A stretch of DNA of 64,000 nt from Bacillota bacterium (GCA_021795465.1 JAJYPK010000002.1:1-64000); one strand, 5' to 3'; positions 42,637 through 53,149 are shown, numbered from the stretch's first letter. Translations and numbers: made by a program. Notes: generated from the letters alone by a model not told the origin.

Positions 42637-43896
42637 TTAGGTGAGGGTGACGTCCGCGCCAAGCCCTTGCAAACGCGTTGCCAAATTTTCATACCCCCGT
42701 TCGATGATTTCTCGGCCTGCAATGACTGTCGGGGTCTCGGCTATTAGCCCCGCAATCACTAGAGCGGCACCGGCCCTCAAGTCAAGAGCCCTAACCTGGG
42801 CTCCATGAAGGCTATGGCCACCGTATATCATGGCCACCCTCTGGTCCGCCACGATCTGGGCCCCCATCCGACGCAGTTCCCGAGCATGACCCAAACGGCT
42901 TTCAAAAACGCGCTCCGAAATCAAATGGACCCCGGGTACCTTCAACAAAAACGCCATAAATTGAGGCTGTAGGTCCGTGGCGAATCCTGGATAGGGATTG
43001 GTGTGCAGCGAGATCGAAGCGGGCCTATAACGCTCGGGCGCGATAATTTCCATATTCTCGGCGTCAATCTCGCGGACATCCACACCAATCTCACGCATTC
43101 GGCCCCAAAGACCCGGCACATGGTCAGGTAAGCAATTTTTCAATAAAACATGACCTCCGGCCGTGGCGGTAGCCAACGCGAAGGTGCCCGCCTCGATGCG
43201 GTCTGGGATAATGGTATACTCCGACCCACAAAGGTGCTCTTGGCCCACAATTCGAATTTCAGAAGTACCAGCCCCCCGAACCACCGCGCCCATTGTCTCA
43301 AGAAATTGGGCTAAGTCCACAATTTCAGGCTCCATGGCGGCGTTCCGGATCCGCGTGTCGCCAATCGCCCTAGATGCCGCCATCATGATGTTTTCGGTGG
43401 CACCCACGGATGGGTACGAAAGATGGATGTCGGCTCCTTGAAGTTTCTGACATTGTAAAAGCAAGGTCCCATCACCCTCAAGGGGTACTGCTCCGAGGTG
43501 CCGTAACCCTTCTACATGGAGATCAATCGGTCTATCCCCAATATTGCATCCTCCCGGTTGGAAAACTTGTGCTTGGCCAAGGCGTGCAAGTAACGGCCCG
43601 GTCACAAACAACGATGCGCGCATTTCTTGCATCAACTCGGACGGCACTACATAGTGTTGAATAGGTCGGGGATCGATCAAGAGATCGTGATTAGAGGCCC
43701 ATTGGACCGTAGCTCCAACCGATTGCAGGACCCTTATCATGACGTCTACGTCCCGTAGGCGCGGTATCCCATGCAAAAGAACCGGATCGTGGGCCATGAT
43801 GGTAGCCGCCATGATGGGTAGCGCAGCATTTTTCGCCCCATTTATTCGAACGGCTCCCTCAAGCCGGTTCCCTCCGCGTACCACAAATTCTCCCAT
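42637..43896 (-). CDS. murA: UDP-N-acetylglucosamine 1-carboxyvinyltransferase
   Basis: A 419-aa enolpyruvyl transferase. GGNRLEGAVRINGAKNAALP opens the fold (KN near residue 22), the catalytic Cys is in FQPGGCNIGDRP near 115, and the substrate loop includes DRIEAGTFALA near 226. It adds PEP to UDP-GlcNAc, the first committed step of peptidoglycan. ATG 43896 gives the usual length and overlaps the murB end by 55 bp. Confidence 0.96.
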   Translation of the reverse strand: MGEFVVRGGNRLEGAVRINGAKNAALPIMAATIMAHDPVLLHGIPRLRDVDVMIRVLQSVGATVQWASNHDLLIDPRPIQHYVVPSELMQEMRASLFVTGPLLARLGQAQVFQPGGCNIGDRPIDLHVEGLRHLGAVPLEGDGTLLLQCQKLQGADIHLSYPSVGATENIMMAASRAIGDTRIRNAAMEPEIVDLAQFLETMGAVVRGAGTSEIRIVGQEHLCGSEYTIIPDRIEAGTFALATATAGGHVLLKNCLPDHVPGLWGRMREIGVDVREIDAENMEIIAPERYRPASISLHTNPYPGFATDLQPQFMAFLLKVPGVHLISERVFESRLGHARELRRMGAQIVADQRVAMIYGGHSLHGAQVRALDLRAGAALVIAGLIAETPTVIAGREIIERGYENLATRLQGLGADVTLT

Positions 43897-44831
43897 AACG
43901 TATCGGTTCCTCCCTCTCCCGGGCCAATCCATCGTACTTCAGGTCGCAATACCACACCGGTTCTTTGATGTACGGCGGAACGGATGCGTCGCATCAACTG
44001 CAAGACGTCCAGAGCCCGCGCCGAACCCCGATTAATGATAAAATTTGCATGACGCTCGGATACCACAGCGTCGTTTACGCGCCATCCTTTAGCTCCAATT
44101 TGCTCGATTAATTGACCTGCATATTGAGGCAACGGATTTTTAAAGATACTCCCGGCGTTGGCCTCGCCGACTGGCTGGCTCCTTTTACGATAATCCATGT
44201 GATGAGCCATGGCTTGACGGATTTGAGCCGAGTCCCCTGGCGTCAGCTTCAATACGGCATCCAAGGCGAACCACGGCGTCTTTTGAAAACGGCTCTGTCG
44301 ATAAGCAAATTCGGCCTCACACGCGTCAATATCATGCACTCCCAGAACCGGGTCCCACACGGTGACTGTCTGTACCACCGCCACCATCGAGGACCCATGG
44401 GCTCCTGCATTCATCACCAATGCCCCACCCAAGGTACCGGGGATCGAAATGGCAAACTCCAAGCCGCTGAGACCTGCCTTCGCCGCCGTGTTGGCGAGTT
44501 TGGTCAACAATACACCTGATCCTGCACGAAGATGATCCTGTCCTACCTCCACGGTCTTAAGGCCTCGCGAAGTTGAGATCACCACAGCATCCAGCCCCTG
44601 ATCAGAAATCAAGACATTGGTACCCTGACCAATAATAAAATACGGCACCCGATGATCGCGCACCCATTCCAGCATGGTAATGATCCCTGCTTGCGATTCG
44701 GGTTCGACAAAGATGCGCGCTGGACCCCCGATTTTGAACGACGTATGCCGACGTAGCGGCTCTTCTTCCCGCACCGAACCTACTTCTAGCGTACGCAATG
44801 CATTAACAATTGGTGAGGCGTCCACCGCCAT
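43842..44831 (-). CDS. murB: UDP-N-acetylenolpyruvoylglucosamine reductase
   Basis: A ~329-aa FAD enzyme of the type II (Gram-positive) group. HTSFKIGGPAR near residue 29, IIGQGTNVLISD near 66 and the catalytic NAGSIFKNP near 228 are clear. It reduces the MurA product with NADPH. Several start codons lie close together (GTG 44834, ATG 44831, GTG 44825) behind AAAGGATAGGGGGG; ATG is shown. It follows murG within 10 bp; murC, which often lies between these genes, is missing. Confidence 0.95.
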   Translation of the reverse strand: MAVDASPIVNALRTLEVGSVREEEPLRRHTSFKIGGPARIFVEPESQAGIITMLEWVRDHRVPYFIIGQGTNVLISDQGLDAVVISTSRGLKTVEVGQDHLRAGSGVLLTKLANTAAKAGLSGLEFAISIPGTLGGALVMNAGAHGSSMVAVVQTVTVWDPVLGVHDIDACEAEFAYRQSRFQKTPWFALDAVLKLTPGDSAQIRQAMAHHMDYRKRSQPVGEANAGSIFKNPLPQYAGQLIEQIGAKGWRVNDAVVSERHANFIINRGSARALDVLQLMRRIRSAVHQRTGVVLRPEVRWIGPGEGGTDTLWENLWYAEGTGLREPFE

Positions 44832-44838
44832 CACCCCC

Positions 44839-45936
44839 CTATCCTTTGGCCACTTTCAAGATTTCTTCTACGATGTCCGACTCAGCATGGGGGTTATAGA
44901 GTGCCCGAACATCGCGAGACATTTGGCCCCTCAAATCATGATCCCCGAGCATCCGTTCGAGGGTCGCCGCTCCTTGGTCCATCAATTGAGATTCACGCAC
45001 CAGGTACCCTGCTCCACGTTTCACAAACACCTCCGCATTGCGGGTTTGATGGTCCTCCGACACATTCGGCGAAGGGACCAAAACGGCCGGAAGACCAAAG
45101 GCGACACAGTCTTCCAAACTCATGGCGCCCGCGCGACCCAAAAACACATCAGACGCGCGCAAATATGTTTGAATCTCATAAAAGTATTCGACAACTTGAA
45201 TGCGTTTAGGGTCGAGGTCTATCGTGGCCAGTGATCGCATCACCTCCGGGTAGTATCGCTTACCCGTCATCCATAAGAGTCCCCACTCCGAATGTTCCAA
45301 CAACCGTGGAAGCCATGACGTCAGAAAGTGGTTAAGGGCCATGGCTCCCTGGCTTCCGCCGGTCGCCAACAAGACGGCAACGTCTGGATCGAGCCCAAGT
45401 TTTTGTCGTGCTTCGTCCCGAGATTCCGTGAGCCGAATAGAGACAGGATTATTAACCACTCGAATTTGAGTTTTCGGGGGAAAGTTTCGTCGCGCCTCCT
45501 CGTACGGGACCAACACCGACGCGGCCCACGGCGCTAATTTACGGTTGGTAAAACCAGGCCATACATTTTGCTCTTGGAGCACGAGGGGAATCCCTAACAT
45601 AACCGCAGCCACGCCCACCGGACCACACACATAACCGCCCGTCCCCACAACCACCTGGGGTCGAAATTGACGTAAAATACGAAGGGCTTCCCATAGACCC
45701 CGCAGTGCCGCAATCATCCCTGAGAGCTTGGCCGCGTATCCTGGCACCAAAAGGCCCTTAGCGTGAATCGTAACCAACTTGATTTGGTGTCGCGGCACCA
45801 CATCTTGCTCGAGACCCCGTTTCGCCCCAATATACAAGATATCGAGCGAGTCCACATGGCGCTGCAAGCCATCAATGATAGCGAGTGCTGGATATATATG
45901 CCCCCCGGAACCTCCTCCGGTCACAACCACCTTCAC
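44839..45936 (-). CDS. murG: Undecaprenyl-PP-MurNAc-pentapeptide GlcNAc transferase
   Basis: A 365-aa GT28 enzyme: VTGGGSGGHIYPALA at the N-terminus, GTGGYVCGP near 97, LATGGSQGA near 189 and the donor-binding GRAGAMSLEDCVAFGLPAVLVP stretch (shown as GRAGAMSLEDC) near 267. It forms lipid II at the inner membrane face. Starts at GTG. Confidence 0.96.
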   Translation of the reverse strand: MKVVVTGGGSGGHIYPALAIIDGLQRHVDSLDILYIGAKRGLEQDVVPRHQIKLVTIHAKGLLVPGYAAKLSGMIAALRGLWEALRILRQFRPQVVVGTGGYVCGPVGVAAVMLGIPLVLQEQNVWPGFTNRKLAPWAASVLVPYEEARRNFPPKTQIRVVNNPVSIRLTESRDEARQKLGLDPDVAVLLATGGSQGAMALNHFLTSWLPRLLEHSEWGLLWMTGKRYYPEVMRSLATIDLDPKRIQVVEYFYEIQTYLRASDVFLGRAGAMSLEDCVAFGLPAVLVPSPNVSEDHQTRNAEVFVKRGAGYLVRESQLMDQGAATLERMLGDHDLRGQMSRDVRALYNPHAESDIVEEILKVAKG

Positions 45937-46030
45937 GCGTATCGCTCCCTAGACACCCGACTGTTTGACCCCGGCTCTACTCCCCACCGTTCAACGCCTC
46001 GAAGAGAGTACTGGTAGGGTATGCAATTTC

Positions 46031-47128
46031 TCATACTGCGTGCCGACTAATATTTAAGAGCACCCCCACCGCTGCTAAGCTTAGCACGAGTGAAGATCCT
46101 CCATAACTTAAGAATGGTAGGGTAATCCCCGTCACCGGCAAGGTTGCAGTGACCACCCCAATGTTTATGGTCGCCTGAATCGCTATCATGGTGGTTAATC
46201 CAGTAGCCAATAAGCTCGAAAACATATCGGGTGCCTTCATGGCAATGCGGTAACCTCTCCAAGCCAAAATTAAGAACAAGATGACCACGGTGACCGTGCC
46301 CAATAAACCGAGTTCTTCCCCAAGAATAGCAAAGATGAAGTCGGTATAAGCCTCCGGCAAGTAGCCTAAGGCTTGCCGTGAATACCCCAGGCCGACGCCC
46401 AAAATTCCACCGGATCCTAGAGCAAGGAGGCCTTGAATGGTATGAAAACCCACGCCCAAGGGATGTTTCCACGGATTAATAAATGCAAGTAAGCGTTGCC
46501 GCCTATAGGCCTGCCCGAGCATAGCCCACGTCAAAATGGGTATCGCCACCGCCGTCATCCCCAATAGATGACGTTTTTGCACACCGGCTACAAATAACAT
46601 GACAAAGAAGGTGCCCGCCACGGCCACTGTGGTCCCTAAATCCGGCTCTGCCAAGATTAGAATAAAAATAATCCCGGCGAACAACACATGGGGCACCACC
46701 CCTTTCCAAAAATCATCAAGTCGATCGCGATGGCGGCTCAAAAGAAAGGCAAACATGAACACCATGGCGAGTTTGGCCAACTCAGAAGGCTGAATCTGTA
46801 AGGACCCCACACCTAGCCAACGTCGAGCCCCATTTATTTGAATCCCAATATGGGGCACCAGTACCACGACAAGAAGTAACACGGCAATTCCATATAGAGG
46901 TACTATGAGGCGCTGATAGCGCCAGTAGTCAATGCGCGACGCAATAATCAACACAAAAATCCCAATCGCCGCCCACATTAGTTGATGCTTCAAGTAGTAG
47001 TACGGCGATGCAAATTGGTGGTACGCCGTATCTGCACTCGCTGAAAATACCACCACGGTCCCCATCGCCAACAGCAGCAAAACCGTGCCTAGTAACACAA
47101 AATCTATTCGTTGCTTGTGATCTGACAT
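46031..47128 (-). CDS. ftsW: Peptidoglycan glycosyltransferase FtsW/SpoVE
   Basis: A 365-aa SEDS protein with ten spans. GSLQIQPSELAKLA near residue 108 includes the conserved QPSEL, AEPDLGTT near 158 carries the essential Asp, and LPFLSYGGSSLV near 334 is the family end motif. It polymerises lipid II with its partner PBP. It may serve division, spore cortex, or both. It starts 25 bp after mraY, where murD usually lies. Confidence 0.95.
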   Translation of the reverse strand: MSDHKQRIDFVLLGTVLLLLAMGTVVVFSASADTAYHQFASPYYYLKHQLMWAAIGIFVLIIASRIDYWRYQRLIVPLYGIAVLLLVVVLVPHIGIQINGARRWLGVGSLQIQPSELAKLAMVFMFAFLLSRHRDRLDDFWKGVVPHVLFAGIIFILILAEPDLGTTVAVAGTFFVMLFVAGVQKRHLLGMTAVAIPILTWAMLGQAYRRQRLLAFINPWKHPLGVGFHTIQGLLALGSGGILGVGLGYSRQALGYLPEAYTDFIFAILGEELGLLGTVTVVILFLILAWRGYRIAMKAPDMFSSLLATGLTTMIAIQATINIGVVTATLPVTGITLPFLSYGGSSLVLSLAAVGVLLNISRHAV

Positions 47129-47152
47129 AACGAATCCCCCCGCCCCTTCTGG

Positions 47153-48097
47153 CTACCACCAGGCCAGAAAGGCCCCCAAAATCGAAAAAAACCAAAACAC
47201 CGAAACCACCCGTTCCTCGGGCCATCCACCCAACTCGAAGTGGTGATGGATCGGACTCATCCGAAACACCCGTTTGCCGGTAAGCCGAAAACCGATAACT
47301 TGTATAATTACGGATAACGTTTCTACCACGAACAAGATCCCGATCAACGGGAGGAGCAACGTGGTTTGGCTGACGATGGCCAGACCAGCCAACGCGGCAC
47401 CCAACGCCAGCGATCCGGTGTCACCCATGAAAATTCGTGCTGGATGAATGTTATAGCGCAAAAACCCAGCCAGACTCGCCGCCAAGGCCAACGCCACGAT
47501 ACTCACCGTGTGGTGGTGAAACGCGATGCCCCAAAAACCGAAAAAAACCATAGCAATAGCCGTAGCGCCAGCGGCCAGGCCATCCAGACCATCCGTGAGG
47601 TTTACGCCGTTGCCGCTGCCCAAAATGGCCAAAATCGAGATCGGCGTGTACCACCACCAACTAACAGCCACGCTCCCCCATCCAAACGGCAAAAAATATC
47701 GGGTACCCCCAGCCAGATAGTGACCCACGACCCAAGTGAATATCAATGCCAAAACCAGCTGCAAAATAAGTTTTTCTCGGGCTCTAAGGCCTAGGGGTCG
47801 TTTTAACGCCACTTTAAGAAAATCATCGGCAAACCCGATCACGGCAAACCCCCAAATTAAGAACACCAGTGACCACGCCTCTAAACTATGAACATCAAAG
47901 ACAGCGACGATGATCGGCAGGGGCATAATGAAAATCAGTCCACCCATCGTCGGAGTGCCGTGCTTTTTTAAATGGCTTTCGGGTCCCACATCGCGAACCA
48001 CTTGACCAAATTTAAGGCGGTGTAACACCGGGATAATGAGAGGACCCGATCCCAATGCAATCAGAAACGCCACCAGCGATACCCATGCCAACATCAT
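47153..48097 (-). CDS. mraY: Phospho-N-acetylmuramoyl-pentapeptide transferase
   Basis: A 314-aa membrane enzyme with ten spans. The Asp-rich FADDFLKV near residue 89, NLTDGLDGLAAG near 167 and the C-terminal HHHFELGGWPEERVV loop are diagnostic. It makes lipid I. Start overlaps the murF stop by 4 bp. Confidence 0.96.
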   Translation of the reverse strand: MMLAWVSLVAFLIALGSGPLIIPVLHRLKFGQVVRDVGPESHLKKHGTPTMGGLIFIMPLPIIVAVFDVHSLEAWSLVFLIWGFAVIGFADDFLKVALKRPLGLRAREKLILQLVLALIFTWVVGHYLAGGTRYFLPFGWGSVAVSWWWYTPISILAILGSGNGVNLTDGLDGLAAGATAIAMVFFGFWGIAFHHHTVSIVALALAASLAGFLRYNIHPARIFMGDTGSLALGAALAGLAIVSQTTLLLPLIGILFVVETLSVIIQVIGFRLTGKRVFRMSPIHHHFELGGWPEERVVSVFWFFSILGAFLAWW

Positions 48098-49446
48098 CGG
48101 GGTCTCCTCCAGGCCTTGATCTGATCGACCAAGTATTCAAAATGCATGCCGCGGGAAGCCTTTAAGAGCACCACATCACCTGGTTGGAGCGTCTCTGTAA
48201 GCCACAAAAAGGCTTCTTCGAGCGAATCTCTATGTTCCGCATGGCTTCCTGCAGCATCCACTAGAGCGCGGCTTCGGGCGCCGACGCCGAGCACACGGTC
48301 GGCCCTCTGGCCGGCGACTACCCCGATTTCTTGATGTCCTGAAGTCTCCGCCGACCCCAACTCTAGCATATCCCCCAATACCGCGATTTTACGGCCTGGG
48401 AAAGTGCTTAACACCTCCAAGCTGGCTCGCATAGACGAAGGACTGGCATTATAGATGTCCTCAATAAGCGTCACATCCCCTACCCGATGGGTGACAATGC
48501 GGCTCCTTACGGGGTCAATCTGAGACAACGCGGAGATTCCCCGATCAAACGAAATCCCGACCGTTTCCCCGATCAATAAGGCGGCGGCCGCATTATAGGC
48601 TTGATGCTTTCCCAACCAGGGGAGATCGAGGATCCGGGTCTGTGTACCGTCGAAAAACTCTATATGGGTGCCGCGGGTATCGACTTTCGCATCGCCAATC
48701 CTTAAGTCAACCTCCGGTCCCGTGCCGTACCAACGTACGGCATGCCGACACCGTTGCCCGAGTTCTCGTACCCGCGGATCATCTGCGTTGAGGATGGCCA
48801 CACCGCCAGGGGGCATGCCGTCTAAAATCTCGCCTTTTGCCGCTTGAATGCGTTCCATCGATCCCAATTGTTCCAGGTGGCTGGGTCCGATATTGGTTAT
48901 AGCCGCCACCTGCGGAGGTGCCATTTGGGTTAACCGATAAATCTCCCCTGGTTGCCGCATCGCCATTTCCGCAACAAACCAAGCCATCTCATTCGACTCC
49001 TCGAAGAAGGATAAGGGAAGGCCAATCGCCGTATTATAGTTGCCGTGCGAGTACCCGGTAACATATTGGGTTGCCAAAATTTGATGGGTGAGCTCTTTGA
49101 CACTGGTCTTGCCCACGCTACCGGTCACCCCGACTATTTTGATGCCCCGGGTCTCGATCGCTTTACGCATCAGCTGATCCAATGCATCCAGAGGAGACCT
49201 CGTACGCAAAAGGGGCCCGCCGGTTTGCGCGAAGGAGGTTTCTACTAAGGCAATTCCCCCACGATGCCATACCTCTGCCACAAAGTCATGTCCATGCTGT
49301 TGGGTTCCGGCCAAAGCCACAAATAAACTCTGAGGTTGCACGGTTCGACTGTCAATCGTAATGCTTGACACCGAGCGTGCCAGATCGACTCCTTCGGCAG
49401 TGGCTCCAGTCCATCGCACCACGTCCTCAAACCGCATGGTCATCAT
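48094..49446 (-). CDS. murF: UDP-MurNAc-tripeptide:D-Ala-D-Ala ligase
   Basis: A 450-aa Mur ligase. The P-loop GVTGSVGKTSVKEL near residue 104, NIGPSHLEQLGS near 186 and DIYNASPSSMRASLE near 327 are MurF markers. It adds D-Ala-D-Ala. It overlaps murE and mraY by 4 bp each, so the three are translated in series. The murE-murF-mraY order resembles Gram-negative dcw clusters; in Bacillus murF is elsewhere. Confidence 0.95.
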   Translation of the reverse strand: MMTMRFEDVVRWTGATAEGVDLARSVSSITIDSRTVQPQSLFVALAGTQQHGHDFVAEVWHRGGIALVETSFAQTGGPLLRTRSPLDALDQLMRKAIETRGIKIVGVTGSVGKTSVKELTHQILATQYVTGYSHGNYNTAIGLPLSFFEESNEMAWFVAEMAMRQPGEIYRLTQMAPPQVAAITNIGPSHLEQLGSMERIQAAKGEILDGMPPGGVAILNADDPRVRELGQRCRHAVRWYGTGPEVDLRIGDAKVDTRGTHIEFFDGTQTRILDLPWLGKHQAYNAAAALLIGETVGISFDRGISALSQIDPVRSRIVTHRVGDVTLIEDIYNASPSSMRASLEVLSTFPGRKIAVLGDMLELGSAETSGHQEIGVVAGQRADRVLGVGARSRALVDAAGSHAEHRDSLEEAFLWLTETLQPGDVVLLKASRGMHFEYLVDQIKAWRRPR

Positions 49447-50924
49447 GATTTTGGTAGCTCCTTTAGGATCATCCGTGCGACTTCCCGATCATCGAAATGA
49501 ATGGTGGCATCACGATAGATCTGGTAAGTCTCGTGTCCCTTGCCCACTATGAGGATGACGTCCCCAGGCTGACCACGATGCATAGCCAGTCGAATCGCAC
49601 GTTCTCGATCTAATTCAATATCGTACTGTCCGTTCACCGCTTGCACCCCAACCACGGTTTGCCGAATAATATCCATAGGGTCCTCGGAGCGAGGGTTATC
49701 GGCCGTTAGGATCACCCAGTCTGCGAGCTCTCCCGCGACTTCCCCCATAATCGCTCTCTTGCCCCGATCTCGATCCCCTCCGGGTCCGAACACCACCCCA
49801 ATCCCTCCAATCGCGAACTCCCTGGCGGTCTGTAGAGCATTCTTGAGCCCATCGGGAGTATGTGCGTAGTCGACAATAACCGTAAACGCCTGACCTTCAT
49901 CAATTCTTTCAAACCGCCCTGGCACGCCGGGGTAACGGGCGAGAGCGGCAGCCATACGACGTGGAGAAAGACCATAGACATGTCCTACGGCCAGCGCGGC
50001 CAATGCGTTAGAAACGTTAAATCGCCCTGCCATTCCGAGTTCGATGGGATGGCTCTTGCCATTTGGGAAGTCTGCCATAAACTGTACACCGCGACTCCCC
50101 AATTGCACCATGCGAGCCCGCACGTTAGCCCCCTCGGCGATTCCGTAGGTCAGCACAGGAACCTGGGAGATAGCCCGTAATCTCTCTGAGTACGGATCGT
50201 CGTGGTTAAGAATCGCCGCTTTGGGTCCTGCCTTAGGATTTGGCCCCAGTCTTCGGAACAGCAGTGCCTTGGCTTGAAAGTAGGCTTCCAAGTCCGGATG
50301 AAAGTCCAGATGATCTTGGGTCAGATTGGTAAAGACACCCACATCGTAGGTCACGGTATCAACCCGGGATAACACCAGCGCATGGGATGAGACCTCCATT
50401 ACGGCCGCCTTCATTCCACGATCGGCCATGTGACGTAAGATGCTCTGCAAGTCCGTTGACTCCGGGGTTGTTCGAACCACCTTAAATTTCTCGTCACCCA
50501 TCAGGGTATGGAGAGTCCCGGTCAATCCGCAGGGGACGTCGCACGCATCTAAAATCGCTCGGATCAGATGCGTCGTGGTGGTCTTGCCGTTGGTGCCGGT
50601 GACTCCCACCATCCATAGCCGATCGGAGGGCCGACCAAAAAACTTGTCTGCAAGCCGCGCCATCCCCTTACGTGCATCGGGAACCACCGCACCAGGGCAA
50701 TCGTCAGGAATGGCTTCAGCCCGTTCAACGAGGAAGGCCGCCGCCCCACGTTCTCTAGCCTCTCGGCAATATAAGTGGCCATCGGTGCGAAATCCAGGTA
50801 TCGCACAAAACAGATTGCCGGGCTGCACCATTCGAGAATCGTAGGCTATGCCGGAGATCTCGACCTTCATGCTACCAATTCGCGTCACCGTTTCTAATGC
50901 ATCCAAGAGATCGATTAGTTCCAT
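49443..50924 (-). CDS. murE: UDP-MurNAc-L-Ala-D-Glu:meso-diaminopimelate ligase
   Basis: A 493-aa Mur ligase. The P-loop GVTGTNGKTTTTHL near residue 108, TTPESTDLQ near 152 and ADNPRSEDP near 405 are visible; the DNPR form indicates meso-DAP rather than lysine. ATG 50924 has GGAGG 6 nt upstream. It follows spoVD after 60 bp. Confidence 0.96.
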   Translation of the reverse strand: MELIDLLDALETVTRIGSMKVEISGIAYDSRMVQPGNLFCAIPGFRTDGHLYCREARERGAAAFLVERAEAIPDDCPGAVVPDARKGMARLADKFFGRPSDRLWMVGVTGTNGKTTTTHLIRAILDACDVPCGLTGTLHTLMGDEKFKVVRTTPESTDLQSILRHMADRGMKAAVMEVSSHALVLSRVDTVTYDVGVFTNLTQDHLDFHPDLEAYFQAKALLFRRLGPNPKAGPKAAILNHDDPYSERLRAISQVPVLTYGIAEGANVRARMVQLGSRGVQFMADFPNGKSHPIELGMAGRFNVSNALAALAVGHVYGLSPRRMAAALARYPGVPGRFERIDEGQAFTVIVDYAHTPDGLKNALQTAREFAIGGIGVVFGPGGDRDRGKRAIMGEVAGELADWVILTADNPRSEDPMDIIRQTVVGVQAVNGQYDIELDRERAIRLAMHRGQPGDVILIVGKGHETYQIYRDATIHFDDREVARMILKELPKS

Positions 50925-50984
50925 CTGTATCCTCCGTCCCACTCACGGTAGCGTTCCCCTTGCTAATCTTAATCCCCATCATGG

Positions 50985-53075
50985 CTACGATACCATTACC
51001 GTGGTACCCGCCCGAACTTCTACACCAGGTTGTATGGACTGTTCAAGCACCACGCTATGCTTCCACGAAATCCATCTTACATTCAATCCCAATTCCCATG
51101 CTAGCTGCTGTGCCGTTTGTCGTTGCATTCCCACAAAGTTCGGTACGGCTACCCATTCGAGATAGATGCGTGCCGTCTTCCCAAGGGTCAGCTTAATCCG
51201 TGTACCCGCCGGGAGCCAAGCACCATATTGAATCGACTGGTTCACCACCACATCTCCTTGTCCTACAAATTGTACAGGAAATCCAAAGGCTTCGGCATCA
51301 TCTAACGCAATCACTGGGTTCAAATTTACCAGATTCGGCACCATCGCTGGCACGCCATTTTTTGGGCGACGAATGGGCTCGCTCGGCCTCAAATTCAAAT
51401 GTCTAAAAATGTCCCGGGCTAACCGAGAAAAAACTGGGGCGGCCACCTGGCCACCATAAAAGGCACCTTGAGGCTCATCGACATTAATCATAATGGCTAC
51501 CTCTGGGTTCGGTACCGGTCCAAAACCCACGAAGGATGCGATGTAGACACCCTTTTCGGTCCGCCCATTGATAACCTTTTGCGCCGTTCCGGTCTTACCT
51601 GCCACCCTAAATCCCGGCACTTGCCCCAGTTTTCCGGTGCCTTCGGAAACGACCGAGACCAACATATCTTGGGTTATCTTCGCTACGGAGGCAGAAACGA
51701 CTCGACCCAGTAGGCTCGCATCGTATTCGTGTAAGAGCTTTCCTCGCGGAGAACGGACTTGTCGCGCGACATGGGGTTTTAGCAGGATTCCGTCATTCGC
51801 AATCGCCGCTATGGCATTTAATAGTCCGATGGGAGATACCGTTAAGGTTTGCCCAAATGCCATGATCGCCAAGTCAAGCGCCGTCACCAAAGACGCTTTC
51901 GGGAAAATCCCCCGCGCCGATCCAGGTAAATCAACGTGGATGGGCTTCATCAATCCAAATCGATCAAGAGCCTCATAGAAACGAGATGTCCCCAAACCCA
52001 AACCTAATTCCATAAATCCTACATTACAAGAGTTCTTCACGACCGTCCCGAGCTGCTGTGCGCCATGTCCCTCGGGTCTCCAGCAATTGACGCGGCGACC
52101 CAACACCCGCTTGAATCCGGGGCAGTAAAAACTCGCCCCCGGATACGTCGTACCCATTTCCAGCGCGGCAGATAAGGTGACGGGTTTAAAAATCGACCCG
52201 GGTGGAATGGCATCGGAGACCGCCAAGACGCGATAATGCTTTGGATCGGCTTCTCGAAACTGATTTGGATTAAACGTAGGCCGTTGCGCCAACGCGAGGA
52301 TCCCGCCGGTCGCTGGATGCATAACCGTGATGCTGACAGAATGAGCTCCCGTCGAAATCATGGCCTGTTCACAGGCGCGCTCGGCCATCCATTGGATCTT
52401 TTCGTCCAGAGTAAGTTCTAACGTATCTCCCTGGACGGGAGCAACAATCCGTTGTTGGGCCAATTGAATACTGCGTCCCGTCACATCATACTCTTCTTGA
52501 ATCTTTCCCGGCTTCCCTTCCAAGTATTTATTATAGACGAGTTCGATCCCCGACAATCCCTGATTATCGATGCCTGTAAACCCCAGGACAGGTCCCGCCA
52601 AGTTTCCCTCAGGGTAATATCGTGCCGTTTCGGTCACAAGGTACACCCCCGGCAACGAGGGCAATTGACTTTTAAGGGAATCCAACTCCCCAGCAGTCAG
52701 CCGTCGTTTGAGCCACACAAACCCCTGATTTCGTCGTAACCGCCGCAAGACTTGACTCTGCGGCATATCCAACATGGTGGCCAATAACAAAGATTCCTCG
52801 TCCCGATGCCGGCGCGTTTGAACCGGAATCGCATACGTCGAGTAGGCGTGATGGCTCCCAGCCAGTAGATGCCCATGTCGATCCACGATATTCCCACGGA
52901 ATGCAGCGAGGGGCACACCACGAAAATGCGCGAAGTCCGCCGCTTCCCGAAGCCGGGTCGCATCGATCGCCTGAATCGTCGCCAGCCGTCCCATGAGCAC
53001 CCCATCAAAAATTCCTATTATGGCCAGCACTAGAAAATTTCTACGCTTCATGATAAGCGTGGGACGGTCGTTCAT
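50985..53075 (-). CDS. spoVD: SpoVD-like penicillin-binding transpeptidase with two PASTA domains
   Basis: A 696-aa class B PBP. An N-terminal span (residues 12-32) precedes a dimerisation domain and a transpeptidase domain with SIFK (S near 297), KNSCN near 347 and KTGTAQ near 496. Two PASTA repeats fill the last ~140 residues. The PASTA tail and its position after another PBP gene match SpoVD, the cortex enzyme, though a role in division cannot be excluded. Confidence 0.92.
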   Translation of the reverse strand: MNDRPTLIMKRRNFLVLAIIGIFDGVLMGRLATIQAIDATRLREAADFAHFRGVPLAAFRGNIVDRHGHLLAGSHHAYSTYAIPVQTRRHRDEESLLLATMLDMPQSQVLRRLRRNQGFVWLKRRLTAGELDSLKSQLPSLPGVYLVTETARYYPEGNLAGPVLGFTGIDNQGLSGIELVYNKYLEGKPGKIQEEYDVTGRSIQLAQQRIVAPVQGDTLELTLDEKIQWMAERACEQAMISTGAHSVSITVMHPATGGILALAQRPTFNPNQFREADPKHYRVLAVSDAIPPGSIFKPVTLSAALEMGTTYPGASFYCPGFKRVLGRRVNCWRPEGHGAQQLGTVVKNSCNVGFMELGLGLGTSRFYEALDRFGLMKPIHVDLPGSARGIFPKASLVTALDLAIMAFGQTLTVSPIGLLNAIAAIANDGILLKPHVARQVRSPRGKLLHEYDASLLGRVVSASVAKITQDMLVSVVSEGTGKLGQVPGFRVAGKTGTAQKVINGRTEKGVYIASFVGFGPVPNPEVAIMINVDEPQGAFYGGQVAAPVFSRLARDIFRHLNLRPSEPIRRPKNGVPAMVPNLVNLNPVIALDDAEAFGFPVQFVGQGDVVVNQSIQYGAWLPAGTRIKLTLGKTARIYLEWVAVPNFVGMQRQTAQQLAWELGLNVRWISWKHSVVLEQSIQPGVEVRAGTTVMVS

Positions 53076-53149
53076 TGTGAGTAGCCTCCTCGTTACAGGA
53101 CGGGCTGTTACTCACACATGTGTATGCCTAGAATTTGATCAGCAGAACG

